This document shows positions 50,236 to 58,207 of a stretch of DNA of 64,000 nt, in pieces. The notes under the pieces are model-generated. The model searched no databases and was not told the origin of the DNA. It saw only the letters and a program-made list of their open reading frames with translations. This DNA is from Cupriavidus cauae (GTDB lineage: Bacteria > Pseudomonadota > Gammaproteobacteria > Burkholderiales > Burkholderiaceae), in the NCBI RefSeq assembly GCF_008632125.1, contig NZ_VWRN01000030.1, positions 62,001 to 126,000 of the forward strand. The letters are read 5' to 3'. Numbering within the stretch: the first letter of the stretch is position 1; the number at the start of each line of letters is the position of its first letter. The position numbers and the translations under genes are program-made.

Positions 50236-53200
50236 ATGCACCGATTCCTCAGTTTCCTGACCAACACGCGCACGCTGTCCGTGATAGGCGTCGTCGCGCT
50301 GACGCTCTTCCTGCTGCTGGCGGCCGATACCTTCGAGGTCGGGCTGACCTGGGTCGGCATCGTGCTCGGCCTGCTGGTGGTGGCGTGGCTGATCGCCTTC
50401 GCGTGGCGGCACTATCGCGCGCGACAAGCCAGCGGCAAGCTCGGCGCGCTGCTGGAGCAGCAGGCGAATGCGGCCGCCCAGGAAGCGCCGCAGGAAAAGC
50501 GTGGCGAGGTCGAAGCCCTGCGTACGCGGCTGGTCGATGCGGTCAAGACCATCAAGACCTCCAAGCTCGGCCAGTTGTCGGGCAACGAGGCGTTGTACGA
50601 ACTGCCGTGGTACATCGTGATCGGCAACCCGGCGGCGGGCAAGAGCACCGCGGTGCTGAACTCGGGCCTGCAATTCCCGTTCGCCGACAAGAACAACGCG
50701 ATCATCCACGGCATCGGCGGCACGCGTAACTGCGACTGGTTCTTCACCACCGAGGGCATCCTGCTCGATACCGCGGGCCGCTATTCGGTGCACGAGGAAG
50801 ACCGCAAGGAATGGCTCGGCTTCCTGGACCTGCTCAAGCGCTACCGTCCGCGCGCGCCGATCAACGGCATCGTGGTCACCGTCAGCATTCCCGAGCTGAC
50901 GCAGAACCGCCCCGAGTTCGCCATCCAGCTGGCCAAGAACCTGCGCCAGCGCGTGCAGGAACTGACCGAACGGCTTGAAGTGTTCGCGCCGGTCTACGTG
51001 ATGTTCACCAAGGCGGACCTGATCACCGGCTTCACCGAGTTCTTCGGCGACAGCGACAAGCACGAGCGCGACCGCGTCTGGGGCGCCACCCTGCCCTTCG
51101 AGCCGGGCGAAAAGCGCGATGCCGCCGCGATGTTCGACGAGCGCTTCGACGAGCTGTACGACGGCCTGAAGGAAATCAGCGTGGCGCAGATCGCCCAGCA
51201 CCGCAACGGCAAGCTGTCGCCGGGGCTGCTGAGCTTCCCGCTCGAATTCGCGTCGATCAAGCCGGCGCTGCGCGCCTTCCTGGTGACGCTGTTCGACGAG
51301 AATCCGTTCCAGTACAAGCCGGTGTTCCGCGGCTTCTATTTCACCAGCGCGGTGCAGGAGGCAAGCACTACCAGCGCCTCCGCCGAACGGATCGCGCGCC
51401 GCTTCGGCCTGAAGCTCGACAGCGCCGCGCATAGCCGCGAGGTGTTCTCGAAGAACGGCTTCTTCCTGCGCGACCTGTTCTCCAAGGTGGTGTTCGCCGA
51501 CCGCAAGACCGTGCGCCAGTTCTCGAGCCCGGCCAAGACGCGGATGCGCTTCGTCACCTTCTTCGGCCTGGTGCTGGTGCTGGGCCTGCTGCTGGGCGGG
51601 TGGACCTGGTCGTTCATCGGCAACCGGCAGCTGACGGCCAACGTGCAGGCCGACCTCGACAAGATCGTCAAGCTGCAGCAGAACCGCATCGACCTGCAAT
51701 CGCGGCTGGAGGCGCTCGATATCCTGCAGGACCGCATCGAGCAGCTGGAGCGCTTCCGCGCCGACCACCCGATCGCGCTGTCGCTTGGCCTCTATCAGGG
51801 CGATACGCTGCAGCACAAGCTGCTGGACGAGTACTACAACGGCCTGCGCCAGGTCATGCTGAAGCCCGTCGGCACGTCGATCGAACGCTTCCTGGCCGAG
51901 GTCAACGCGCATCCGGACCAGCTCGCGCAGAACGTGCGTGCCCCGGCCGCCAATGGCGCGGTGGTGCCGGCCTCGGCCCAGGCCGGCGCGGCTGGCGCAA
52001 GCGCGGCGGCAGCGACCGCCCCCGCTACGGCTACGGCGGTCGCAATCGCCGCGACGGCACCCTCGGCGGCCGACATGACGGCCGCCCTCAACACCGAATC
52101 GCCGAACGCCAAGCGCTATGCCGATGCCTCCCCGACCAACGTCGAGGACGCCTACAACGCGCTGAAGACCTATCTGATGCTGGCGGACAAGCGCCATGTC
52201 GAAGTCGCGCACCTGACCGACCAGGTCACGCGCTTCTGGCGCGGCTGGCTCGAGGAGAACCGCGGCAGCATGCCGCGCGAGCAGCTGATCCGCGCGGCCG
52301 AGCGCAACATTTCGTTCTACCTGGCGCGCGTCAATGACGACAACTGGCCGCTGCTGGAGAGCAACCTGTCGCTGATCGACCAGACCCGCGAGAACCTGCG
52401 CCGCGTGGTGCGCGGCATGCCGGCACGCGAGCGCGCCTATGCCGAGATCAAGGCGCGCGCGGCCACCCGCTTCGCGCCGATGACGGTGGCCCGCATCGTC
52501 GGCGACGCCGGCGCGACGGTGGTCGCCGGCAGCTACGCGGTGCCCGGCACCTTCACCCGGGAAGCCTGGCTGCAATACGTGCAGCCGGCCATCCGCGAGG
52601 CGGCCAGCAAGGAGCTGCAGAGCAAGGACTGGGTGCTGAACGTCGCCGCCCGCGACGACCTCACGCTCGAGGGCAGCCCCGAGCAGATCCAGAAGACGCT
52701 GGTGTCGATGTACAAGAACGAATACGCCAAGGAGTGGCAGCGCTTCATGCAGGGCGTGGCCGTGCAGGAGTTCAAGAGCTTCGACCAGGCCGTGACCGCG
52801 ATGAACCTGCTGGGGGATCCGGTCAACTCGCCGATCCGCAAGCTGTTCGACGCCGCCTATGAGCAGACCTCGTGGGACAACCCGTCGATCGTCAACGCCG
52901 GCCTGAAGCAGGCCAAGACCGGCGTGATCGAATGGTTCAAGCGCTGGGTCTCGCGCGGCACGCCGTCGGGCGTCAGCGTCAATGTCGACAGCGCGAGCCT
53001 GGCCTCCGCGTCCGACGCCGGCAACATCCCGATGGGGCCGGTCGGCAAGGAGTTCTCGGGCCTGGCCAAGATCGCCGTGATGCGCGACAACAATTCGCTG
53101 CTGCGCGGCTATATGGAGGCGCTGTCGAAGGTCCGCACGCGCTTCAACACCATCAAGAACCAGGGCGACCCCGGCCCCGGCGCGCGCCAGCTGATGCAGC

Positions 53201-54213
53201 AGACGCTCGACGGCAACGGCTCCGAGCTGGCCGACGCGCTGAAGTACGTCGACGAGCAGATGCTGACCGGCATGACCGACAGCCAGCGCCAGACGCTGCG
53301 TCCGCTGCTGGTGCGTCCGCTGCTGCAGTCGTATGCGGTGACGATCCGCCCTGCCAGCGTGGAGATCAACAAGGTGTGGAACGCGCAGGTCTACCAGCCC
53401 TTCATGCAGACGCTGGCGACCAAGTACCCGTTTGCCTCGGATGCCAAGATCGAGGCCAGCGCGGCCGAGATCGGCCAGGTGTTCGGTCCGGACGGCGCCA
53501 TCGCCAAGTTCGCCGGCACGACCATCGGGCCGCTGTCGGTTCGCCGTGGCGACATGATCGCCGCGCGCACCTGGGGCGATCTGGGCGTGACCTTCGCGCC
53601 GGAGTTCACCACCAACTTCACGCGCTGGATCGCGCCGCTGACAGGTGGCGCGGCGGCCGGTGCCGGCGGTGCCGCCGCTGCCGCCCCGCAGACCGTGTTC
53701 CAGATCCTGCCGTCGCCGGCGGCCGGCACCACCGAGTACACGATCGAGATCGACGGGCAGCAGCTGCGCTATCGCAATACGCCGCCGCAGTGGACCAACT
53801 TCGTCTGGCCCAATCCGCAGGGCACGCCAGGCGCGCGCATCACCGCGACGACCTTCGATGGCCGCACCGTCGAGGTGCTCAGCGAACCGGGCCGCTTCGG
53901 CCTGGAGCGGCTGATCGCCACGGCCTCGCGCAAGCGCCGTCCGGATGGCGCGTTCGAGCTGTCGTGGACGCAGGGCGGCACCACCGTCGCGGTGGCGCTG
54001 CGCATCGTCAGCAGCCCGCAGACCACCACGGCCGCGGCCGACTCGCCGCAGGGACAGGGCCTGCGCGGCCTGAAGCTGCCGCCCGCGATCGCCGACGCGT
54101 CGGCGCCTGTCACCGCCACGGAGGCGGCGCAGCCGGCCCCCGCCGCCTCGGCGCCCGTCGCACAGTCAGGTGCGCAGCCTGGCGCGCCCGTGCGTGCAGG
54201 AGGTGCGCAATGA
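50236..54213 (+). CDS. tssM: TssM (IcmF family), inner-membrane T6SS core protein
   Basis: 1325 residues. Two N-terminal helices (about 14-57), a cytosolic NTPase domain with Walker A GNPAAGKST (130-138) and LLDTAGRYSV (176 onwards), a third helix near 440-460 (VLVLGLLLGGWTWSFIG), then a long periplasmic part ending in the TssJ-binding region. A block at about 575-615 is nearly pure Ala/Thr/Ser/Val (AGASAAAATAPATATAVAIA), an insert in the periplasmic helical domain. The last ~45 residues are Pro/Ala-rich. TssM bridges TssL and TssJ. Stop overlaps the tagF start (ATGA). Confidence 0.97.
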   Translation: MHRFLSFLTNTRTLSVIGVVALTLFLLLAADTFEVGLTWVGIVLGLLVVAWLIAFAWRHYRARQASGKLGALLEQQANAAAQEAPQEKRGEVEALRTRLVDAVKTIKTSKLGQLSGNEALYELPWYIVIGNPAAGKSTAVLNSGLQFPFADKNNAIIHGIGGTRNCDWFFTTEGILLDTAGRYSVHEEDRKEWLGFLDLLKRYRPRAPINGIVVTVSIPELTQNRPEFAIQLAKNLRQRVQELTERLEVFAPVYVMFTKADLITGFTEFFGDSDKHERDRVWGATLPFEPGEKRDAAAMFDERFDELYDGLKEISVAQIAQHRNGKLSPGLLSFPLEFASIKPALRAFLVTLFDENPFQYKPVFRGFYFTSAVQEASTTSASAERIARRFGLKLDSAAHSREVFSKNGFFLRDLFSKVVFADRKTVRQFSSPAKTRMRFVTFFGLVLVLGLLLGGWTWSFIGNRQLTANVQADLDKIVKLQQNRIDLQSRLEALDILQDRIEQLERFRADHPIALSLGLYQGDTLQHKLLDEYYNGLRQVMLKPVGTSIERFLAEVNAHPDQLAQNVRAPAANGAVVPASAQAGAAGASAAAATAPATATAVAIAATAPSAADMTAALNTESPNAKRYADASPTNVEDAYNALKTYLMLADKRHVEVAHLTDQVTRFWRGWLEENRGSMPREQLIRAAERNISFYLARVNDDNWPLLESNLSLIDQTRENLRRVVRGMPARERAYAEIKARAATRFAPMTVARIVGDAGATVVAGSYAVPGTFTREAWLQYVQPAIREAASKELQSKDWVLNVAARDDLTLEGSPEQIQKTLVSMYKNEYAKEWQRFMQGVAVQEFKSFDQAVTAMNLLGDPVNSPIRKLFDAAYEQTSWDNPSIVNAGLKQAKTGVIEWFKRWVSRGTPSGVSVNVDSASLASASDAGNIPMGPVGKEFSGLAKIAVMRDNNSLLRGYMEALSKVRTRFNTIKNQGDPGPGARQLMQQTLDGNGSELADALKYVDEQMLTGMTDSQRQTLRPLLVRPLLQSYAVTIRPASVEINKVWNAQVYQPFMQTLATKYPFASDAKIEASAAEIGQVFGPDGAIAKFAGTTIGPLSVRRGDMIAARTWGDLGVTFAPEFTTNFTRWIAPLTGGAAAGAGGAAAAAPQTVFQILPSPAAGTTEYTIEIDGQQLRYRNTPPQWTNFVWPNPQGTPGARITATTFDGRTVEVLSEPGRFGLERLIATASRKRRPDGAFELSWTQGGTTVAVALRIVSSPQTTTAAADSPQGQGLRGLKLPPAIADASAPVTATEAAQPAPAASAPVAQSGAQPGAPVRAGGAQ

Positions 54214-55235
54214 GCCAGGCAGCGCAATTGCAGCTCGCGTACTTCGGCAAGCTTCCGTCGCGCGGGGATTTCGTCAAGAGTCCGAACCAGACCCAGCTGC
54301 TCGATACGCTCGACCGCTGGCTGTCGCAGGCGATGGAGATGCTGGCCGAGGACCCGGGCTGGAAGACGGTCTATGACGCGTGGCAGCCGGTCCAGTTCGC
54401 CTTCCTCGGTTCGCAGAGCCGGCTGGCGATCGCCGGCACGGTGATGGCCAGCAACGACCAGTCGTCGCGCCGCTTCCCCTTCCTCGCCGCCGCCGCGCTG
54501 GAAATCGACCAGCCGCTGCCGTTCATCGCGCGCAGCCCGCTGGCGCTGACGCGGCTGTGGACGCGCGCCAGCCATCAGATGCAGGAGCTGGTCTCCGCCG
54601 CCGATCCGGCCGAGGGCCTGCGCAATCTGGCGCAGACCCAGTTCGCGGTCGAGATCGGCGCGGGCGCGCAGGCCTACGACGCCAGCTTCAAGGACTTCAT
54701 CGAATTCCAAACCGTGGCCGGCCTGGAGCAGATGCTGCGCGCCGACGGGCAGACGCTGTGCCTGCGCCGCACGCTGGTCGCGCTCGGCATCCTGCTCGAA
54801 CCGGTGATGAGCGCCGGCACGTCGCGGCTGGACAAGGGCCTGACGCTGCCGTTGCCGTCCGACCCCGTCTATCGCAGCCTGGTGGCAAGCTTCTGGCTCG
54901 ACCTGGTGTCGGGCTTCCTGAAGCGCGGCGACTTCGAGCTGTCGCTGTTCCTCGGCCGCGTGGGTAACGAGACCACGGGACAGGGACAAGGACAACGCGG
55001 CCGCAGCGAGCGGCTGGTGATCGGCTTCAACGGGGCCTCGTCGCGCACGCTGCACGGCATCATGTCGCCGCTGGCGTACGGCGAAGTCAATATCGACATC
55101 GACGACCCGCAGTGGGTGGACCAGCATGCCGGCTCGCGCTATGGCGTGGCCAAGCTGGCCAGCTATCTCGAGCAGCCGCAGCTGTCGCTGCGCGCGGCAC
55201 TCGACACCTTCCGCGAAGTCTTCATCGGAGAATGA
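54210..55235 (+). CDS. tagF: TagF (ImpM family), T6SS post-translational regulator
   Basis: 341 residues starting with AYFGKLPSRGDFVKSPN, the TagF hallmark, then SRRFPFLAAAALEI and, later, YRSLVASFWLDLVSGFL. TagF represses T6SS assembly, in Pseudomonas through Fha, antagonised by PpkA/PppA. No Fha, PpkA or PppA gene is present in this window. ATG 54210 overlaps the tssM stop by 4 bases and has GGAGG upstream; the long open frame extending up to 52872 is a shadow of tssM. C-terminal half longer than the minimal TagF (usual about 220), so an added domain is present. Confidence 0.9.
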   Translation: MSQAAQLQLAYFGKLPSRGDFVKSPNQTQLLDTLDRWLSQAMEMLAEDPGWKTVYDAWQPVQFAFLGSQSRLAIAGTVMASNDQSSRRFPFLAAAALEIDQPLPFIARSPLALTRLWTRASHQMQELVSAADPAEGLRNLAQTQFAVEIGAGAQAYDASFKDFIEFQTVAGLEQMLRADGQTLCLRRTLVALGILLEPVMSAGTSRLDKGLTLPLPSDPVYRSLVASFWLDLVSGFLKRGDFELSLFLGRVGNETTGQGQGQRGRSERLVIGFNGASSRTLHGIMSPLAYGEVNIDIDDPQWVDQHAGSRYGVAKLASYLEQPQLSLRAALDTFREVFIGE

Positions 55236-55237
55236 TC

Positions 55238-56038
55238 ATGCGTTCGGTTTTCCCGGCCTGCCGCGCTGTTGCGCTGGCGACGGCCCTGACCTGGCTGCTG
55301 GCGGCGCCCGCCTCCGCCCAGACGCCTGCCGGTGCGGATGCAGCGGCAGGCCGCGTGGTGGCCGGCGGCGCGGTGCCGGACGAGGCCACCAAGGCCGAGG
55401 TATTGGCGCGGCTGCGCGAGCTGTATGGCGCGGCCAATGTCGTCGATCAGATCGAGGTCGGCGGCGTGGTGTCGCCACCGAACTGGACCGCCAACGTGCA
55501 GAAGGTGCTGTCGCCGCAGATCAAGCAGGTCAAACGGGGCCAGCTGAGCATTGACGGCACGCAGATCGCGCTGTACGGCGATGTCGCCGACGAGGGCCAG
55601 CGGCAGCAGATCGCCACCACGATGTCGAGCGGGCTGGGCCAGAACTATACGGTCAAGAACGGCCTGCGCGTGCCGGCCTCGGGGCAGGATCTGCTGGACC
55701 GCACGCTGGCGAACCGGATCATCGAATTCGAGACCGGCAGCGCCACGCTGACGCCGAAGGGCCGCGTGATTCTCGACGAGATGGCGGCGGTGCTGCCGAA
55801 GCTGTCGGGACGAAAGATCGAGATCGTCGGGCACACCGACAATTCGGGCAGCCGCGCGCTCAATCTGGCGCTGTCGCAGTCGCGGGCGGAGACGGTCAAG
55901 AGCTATCTGGCCGGCAAGGGGATCGAACCGTCGGTGCTGTCCGCGGTCGGCGTGGGACCGGATCAGCCGATCGCGCCGAACGACAAGGAAGAGAACCGGG
56001 CGCGCAATCGGCGCATCGAGTTCAGGGCGAGTCAGTAA
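55238..56038 (+). CDS. OmpA-domain envelope protein of the T6SS locus (TagN-like)
   Basis: 266 residues. A signal peptide (CRAVALATALTWLLAAPASA) is followed by a BON-like beta/alpha region (LRELYGAANVVDQIEVGGVV, GQLSIDGTQIALYGDVADEG) and a C-terminal OmpA domain binding peptidoglycan (IIEFETGSATLTPKGRVIL, KIEIVGHTDNSGS, NRARNRRIEFR). It probably anchors the apparatus to the wall, complementing the TssL that lacks such a domain. ATG 55238 has GGAG 7 bases upstream; ATG 55232 overlaps the tagF stop and is the alternative. TagN naming is by synteny. Confidence 0.86.
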   Translation: MRSVFPACRAVALATALTWLLAAPASAQTPAGADAAAGRVVAGGAVPDEATKAEVLARLRELYGAANVVDQIEVGGVVSPPNWTANVQKVLSPQIKQVKRGQLSIDGTQIALYGDVADEGQRQQIATTMSSGLGQNYTVKNGLRVPASGQDLLDRTLANRIIEFETGSATLTPKGRVILDEMAAVLPKLSGRKIEIVGHTDNSGSRALNLALSQSRAETVKSYLAGKGIEPSVLSAVGVGPDQPIAPNDKEENRARNRRIEFRASQ

Positions 56039-56055
56039 GGGCTGGCGGCACTGGC

Positions 56056-56196
56056 TGTGTCGTCCCAGCTTTCGCGGGAACGACGGTGTCGGGGGCGCCT
56101 GCCCACGACTTCCGGGGACGACGGTTTCGGCGGGGTGTTTGCCCCCACCGTCTTTCTGGGACGACGGTGTCGGCGTGGCGTCTGCCTCGCCGTCTC
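56056..56196. repeat. REP-like repeats between convergent ompA-type gene and tssA
   Basis: Three copies of GGGA(A)CGACGGTGTCGG-type sequence (about 56076, 56114 and 56158, period ~42) with intervening GC-rich hairpin-prone parts. The first belongs to an imperfect palindrome, CGTCCC-AGCTTTCGC-GGGAACG (56061-56082). It resembles the dispersed intergenic palindromes (CCCGCGAAAGCGGG type) common in betaproteobacteria. It may also end transcription from both sides. Confidence 0.65.
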
Positions 56197-56198
56197 CT

Positions 56199-57296
56199 TC
56201 AATGGCTCGAATCGCTCTCCGCGTCCGGCATCACGCCCAGCAATTCCTCGATCTGCGACAGCGTGGCGTCGTCCTTCACGACGGTGCGCAGCCAGGCGTG
56301 CAGCGGCATCTCGCCCCACTTGGCCGCGCGCGCGGCCAGGTACGCGACCGGGCTGTGGGGTTCGGTACGGCGGAAGAAATCGGCGACTTCGCGCAGCTGC
56401 GCCAGGGCCTGCTGGCGCGTGCGGATCGGACCGCTGACCGCGGCCGCGCCCTGCCCGCTGACGGCGGGCGCTTCGGCACGACCGACTGCGGTAGGTATGG
56501 CCGCCTGCCCGGCCTCGTTCGCACCGGCAGCCGGCGCGGCGGGCTTGCCGACGAAGCGCTCGACCAGCGCCCGCACGGCCTCCAGCGCTTCACGCGCCTG
56601 CCGGAAGCTCGGCGCATGCTCGCCCGCCTTGGCGTCGAGCACATCGCTGAGCCTGGCCAGCGCCTGCTGGCACGACACCACGTCCTGCAGCAGCGCGACA
56701 TGGAAGTCGGCCGGCGTCGCCTTGCGCGCGGCCTCGAACGCTTCCTGCGTGACCTTGCCTTCGGCCAGTTCGTCGGCGTGATCGGGATCGCGGCGGATCG
56801 CCTCGGTCAGCGCGGTCGCGACCTCCCAGTCGACATAGCCATAGCCGCCGGCGGCCTCGTCGACCAGCGGAATCTCGCGAATCAGCTGGCGCGAGCGCGT
56901 CGCCAGCCAGGCCACGCTGCCGGTGCGATATTCGAGGTCTTCCTCGTCGGCGCGCGGATGCAGGCCGCTCCAGAACGCCTCGCACAGCTGCGCGGCCAGC
57001 GTATAACCGTCGCGCAAGCCCGCAAATCCTCTCGTCTTGGCCAGCGCCTCGGTCAGCCACACCGCCAGCCGCAGATCCTTGGTCCGCTCGGACAGCAGCC
57101 GCGTCGACAGCTCGACCACCTGGCGCCAGTCCGCCTCCTTCAACTCGGTCACCCACTCGCCCTGGTCCAGCGAGGGATCGTCGAAACGGCGCGCCTCCTG
57201 AATGCGGTCGAATTCGGCCGAGAACAGCAGATCCTCGCCGCAAGGGTCGTCGCCCGGAACAGGTTGCAGCAAACGGTCGAAGGAGAGAGTCGCCAT
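56199..57296 (-). CDS. tssA: TssA (ImpA N-domain) T6SS sheath-priming/cap protein
   Basis: 365 residues. The ImpA N-terminal domain is recognisable: LLQPVPGDDPCGEDLLFSAE, WRQVVELSTRLLSERTKDLR, then AAQLCEAFWSGLHPRADEED. A Pro/Ala linker (about 250-285) precedes the short C-terminal domain with RQQALAQLREVADFFRRTEP and PVAYLAARAAKWGEMPLHAW, plus the VVKDDATLSQIEELLG end. TssA primes and coordinates tube and sheath assembly. It is convergent to the tssM operon and closes the locus. Confidence 0.94.
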   Translation of the reverse strand: MATLSFDRLLQPVPGDDPCGEDLLFSAEFDRIQEARRFDDPSLDQGEWVTELKEADWRQVVELSTRLLSERTKDLRLAVWLTEALAKTRGFAGLRDGYTLAAQLCEAFWSGLHPRADEEDLEYRTGSVAWLATRSRQLIREIPLVDEAAGGYGYVDWEVATALTEAIRRDPDHADELAEGKVTQEAFEAARKATPADFHVALLQDVVSCQQALARLSDVLDAKAGEHAPSFRQAREALEAVRALVERFVGKPAAPAAGANEAGQAAIPTAVGRAEAPAVSGQGAAAVSGPIRTRQQALAQLREVADFFRRTEPHSPVAYLAARAAKWGEMPLHAWLRTVVKDDATLSQIEELLGVMPDAESDSSH

Positions 57297-57398
57297 ATCA
57301 GCCCGCAGGAAATGGAATGGCGGGTAGTGTAGCGCGTGGACATCATGACAACCAATGCCAAAGCCATCGCCGCGGAAACGGATGCCGCATTGGAAGAC

Positions 57399-57776
57399 TC
57401 AGTCGCGTCGTTCGAGCAACAGTTCGATCGGTACGTTGAGCGCATCGGCAAGGCTCTGCAACACATCGATGCTGCCGCCCCGTTTGCGGCTCTCGATCTG
57501 GCTGAGATAGGGCTTGCTCAGGCCCGCGGCGTTGGCCAGTGCATCCTGTGTCAGCCGGCGATAGTCGCGCCACGCCTTTACGGGATGGTCTCCAGCCAGT
57601 TCGGCGTCCAGTACGGCCGCCGGAACACGAAAGCCGTCGTCCTGCGACTTCGCACGGTCGAACAGGGCTACATCGTCCAGGTCCTCCATCAAATGCTTGA
57701 CCCGCTCCCATACCTCGATGGGTACGACGGCAAACTCCGGCTTGCCGTCGCGCTGGATGAATTGGATCTGGGTCAT
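57399..57776 (-). CDS. XRE-family antitoxin with N-terminal Phd/YefM-like segment
   Basis: 125 residues. Residues 1-60 (TQIQFIQRDGKPEFAVVPIE then VWERVKHLMEDLDDVAL) resemble the Phd/YefM-like dimer part of type II antitoxins. Residues 65-120 are a Cro/C1 helix-turn-helix (RRLTQDALANAAGLSKPYLS, SIDVLQSLADALNVPIELLL). It should neutralise the toxin and autorepress the pair. The ATG at 57776 overlaps the toxin stop (ATGA). Toxin-first order is the higBA/relE-XRE style. Confidence 0.88.
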   Translation of the reverse strand: MTQIQFIQRDGKPEFAVVPIEVWERVKHLMEDLDDVALFDRAKSQDDGFRVPAAVLDAELAGDHPVKAWRDYRRLTQDALANAAGLSKPYLSQIESRKRGGSIDVLQSLADALNVPIELLLERRD

Positions 57777-58030
57777 TGGTATGCACCTCCGCGTGGTCTT
57801 ACAGCCAGCACCACGATAACCAGCCGGCCATCCTCGATCTGATACAAGACTCGCCAGTCGCCGACGCGCAAGCGGTAGCCGTCGCGGCCTACCAGTTTCT
57901 TGACGTTGCGATTCGGCGCAAAAGGATCGGCGGCAAGCGCTTCTATCTTTGCCCGAATATTGACGGCCATGTTCGTCGGCATTGCCCTCAGCGCCTGGGC
58001 GGCCTGTTTGGTGAATTCGACGGAGTACAT
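57773..58030 (-). CDS. RelE/ParE-family toxin
   Basis: 85 residues with the RelE fold pattern: VEFTKQAAQALRAMP, IEALAADPFAPNRNVKKLVG, then DGYRLRVGDWRVLYQIED and LVIVVLAVRPRGGAY. The basic and aromatic residues of RelE-type mRNA interferases (Arg in YRLRVGDWRVLY, terminal Arg/Tyr) are present, so ribosome-dependent mRNA cleavage is likelier than gyrase poisoning, but this is inferred. The first gene of a two-gene operon with its own AT-rich operator upstream. Confidence 0.88.
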   Translation of the reverse strand: MYSVEFTKQAAQALRAMPTNMAVNIRAKIEALAADPFAPNRNVKKLVGRDGYRLRVGDWRVLYQIEDGRLVIVVLAVRPRGGAYQ

Positions 58031-58040
58031 GGCCGCATGT

Positions 58041-58081
58041 TAGCGGCCAGCTAATATTGTAGCTAATAAAGTTAGCTACGG
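58041..58081 (-). promoter_or_regulatory. Operator/promoter of the toxin-antitoxin operon
   Basis: Repeated TAGCTAA/TTAGCTA boxes: on the minus strand GTAGCTAACTTTATTAGCTA, then CAATATTAGCTGG and GCTAAC. They form overlapping direct and inverted repeats, with a TACAAT -10-like hexamer among them. This is typical of an autoregulated type II toxin-antitoxin promoter bound by the XRE antitoxin. Confidence 0.7.
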
Positions 58082-58113
58082 AAAGGTGACGATTCGTGTC
58101 GCCCCGACAAAGC

Positions 58114-58141
58114 AAAAAAAGGCCCGCATCACGCGGGCCTT
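58114..58141 (-). terminator. Rho-independent terminator of purL
   Basis: Perfect 9-base stem AAGGCCCGC (58119-58127) and GCGGGCCTT (58133-58141) with loop ATCAC. Read on the minus strand, it is followed by a run of seven T (complement of 58114-58120), some 65 bases after the purL stop. Confidence 0.9.
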
Positions 58142-58161
58142 CTGCTTCAAACGAACCTCAA

Positions 58162-58206
58162 CCGGAATCGAAACCGGAATCGAAACCGGAATCGGAACCG
58201 GAACGG
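58162..58206. repeat. Twelve-base tandem repeats immediately after the purL stop
   Basis: CCGGAATCGAAA at 58162-58173 and 58174-58185, CCGGAATCGGAA at 58186-58197 and a partial CCGGAACGG at 58198-58206. They fill the gap between the purL stop codon (58208-58210) and its terminator. Confidence 0.88.
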
Positions 58207-58207
58207 C

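Noticed and set aside
48505..52575. Very long open frame (about 1350 codons) on the minus strand
   Set aside because: It is antisense to the thiolase-like gene and tssM. Composition is Arg/Gln/Gly-rich as expected of a GC-rich shadow frame, and there is no domain.
58162..58206. Possible CRISPR-like array
   Set aside because: Units are 12 bases with no spacers, and no cas gene is present; simple tandem repeat.
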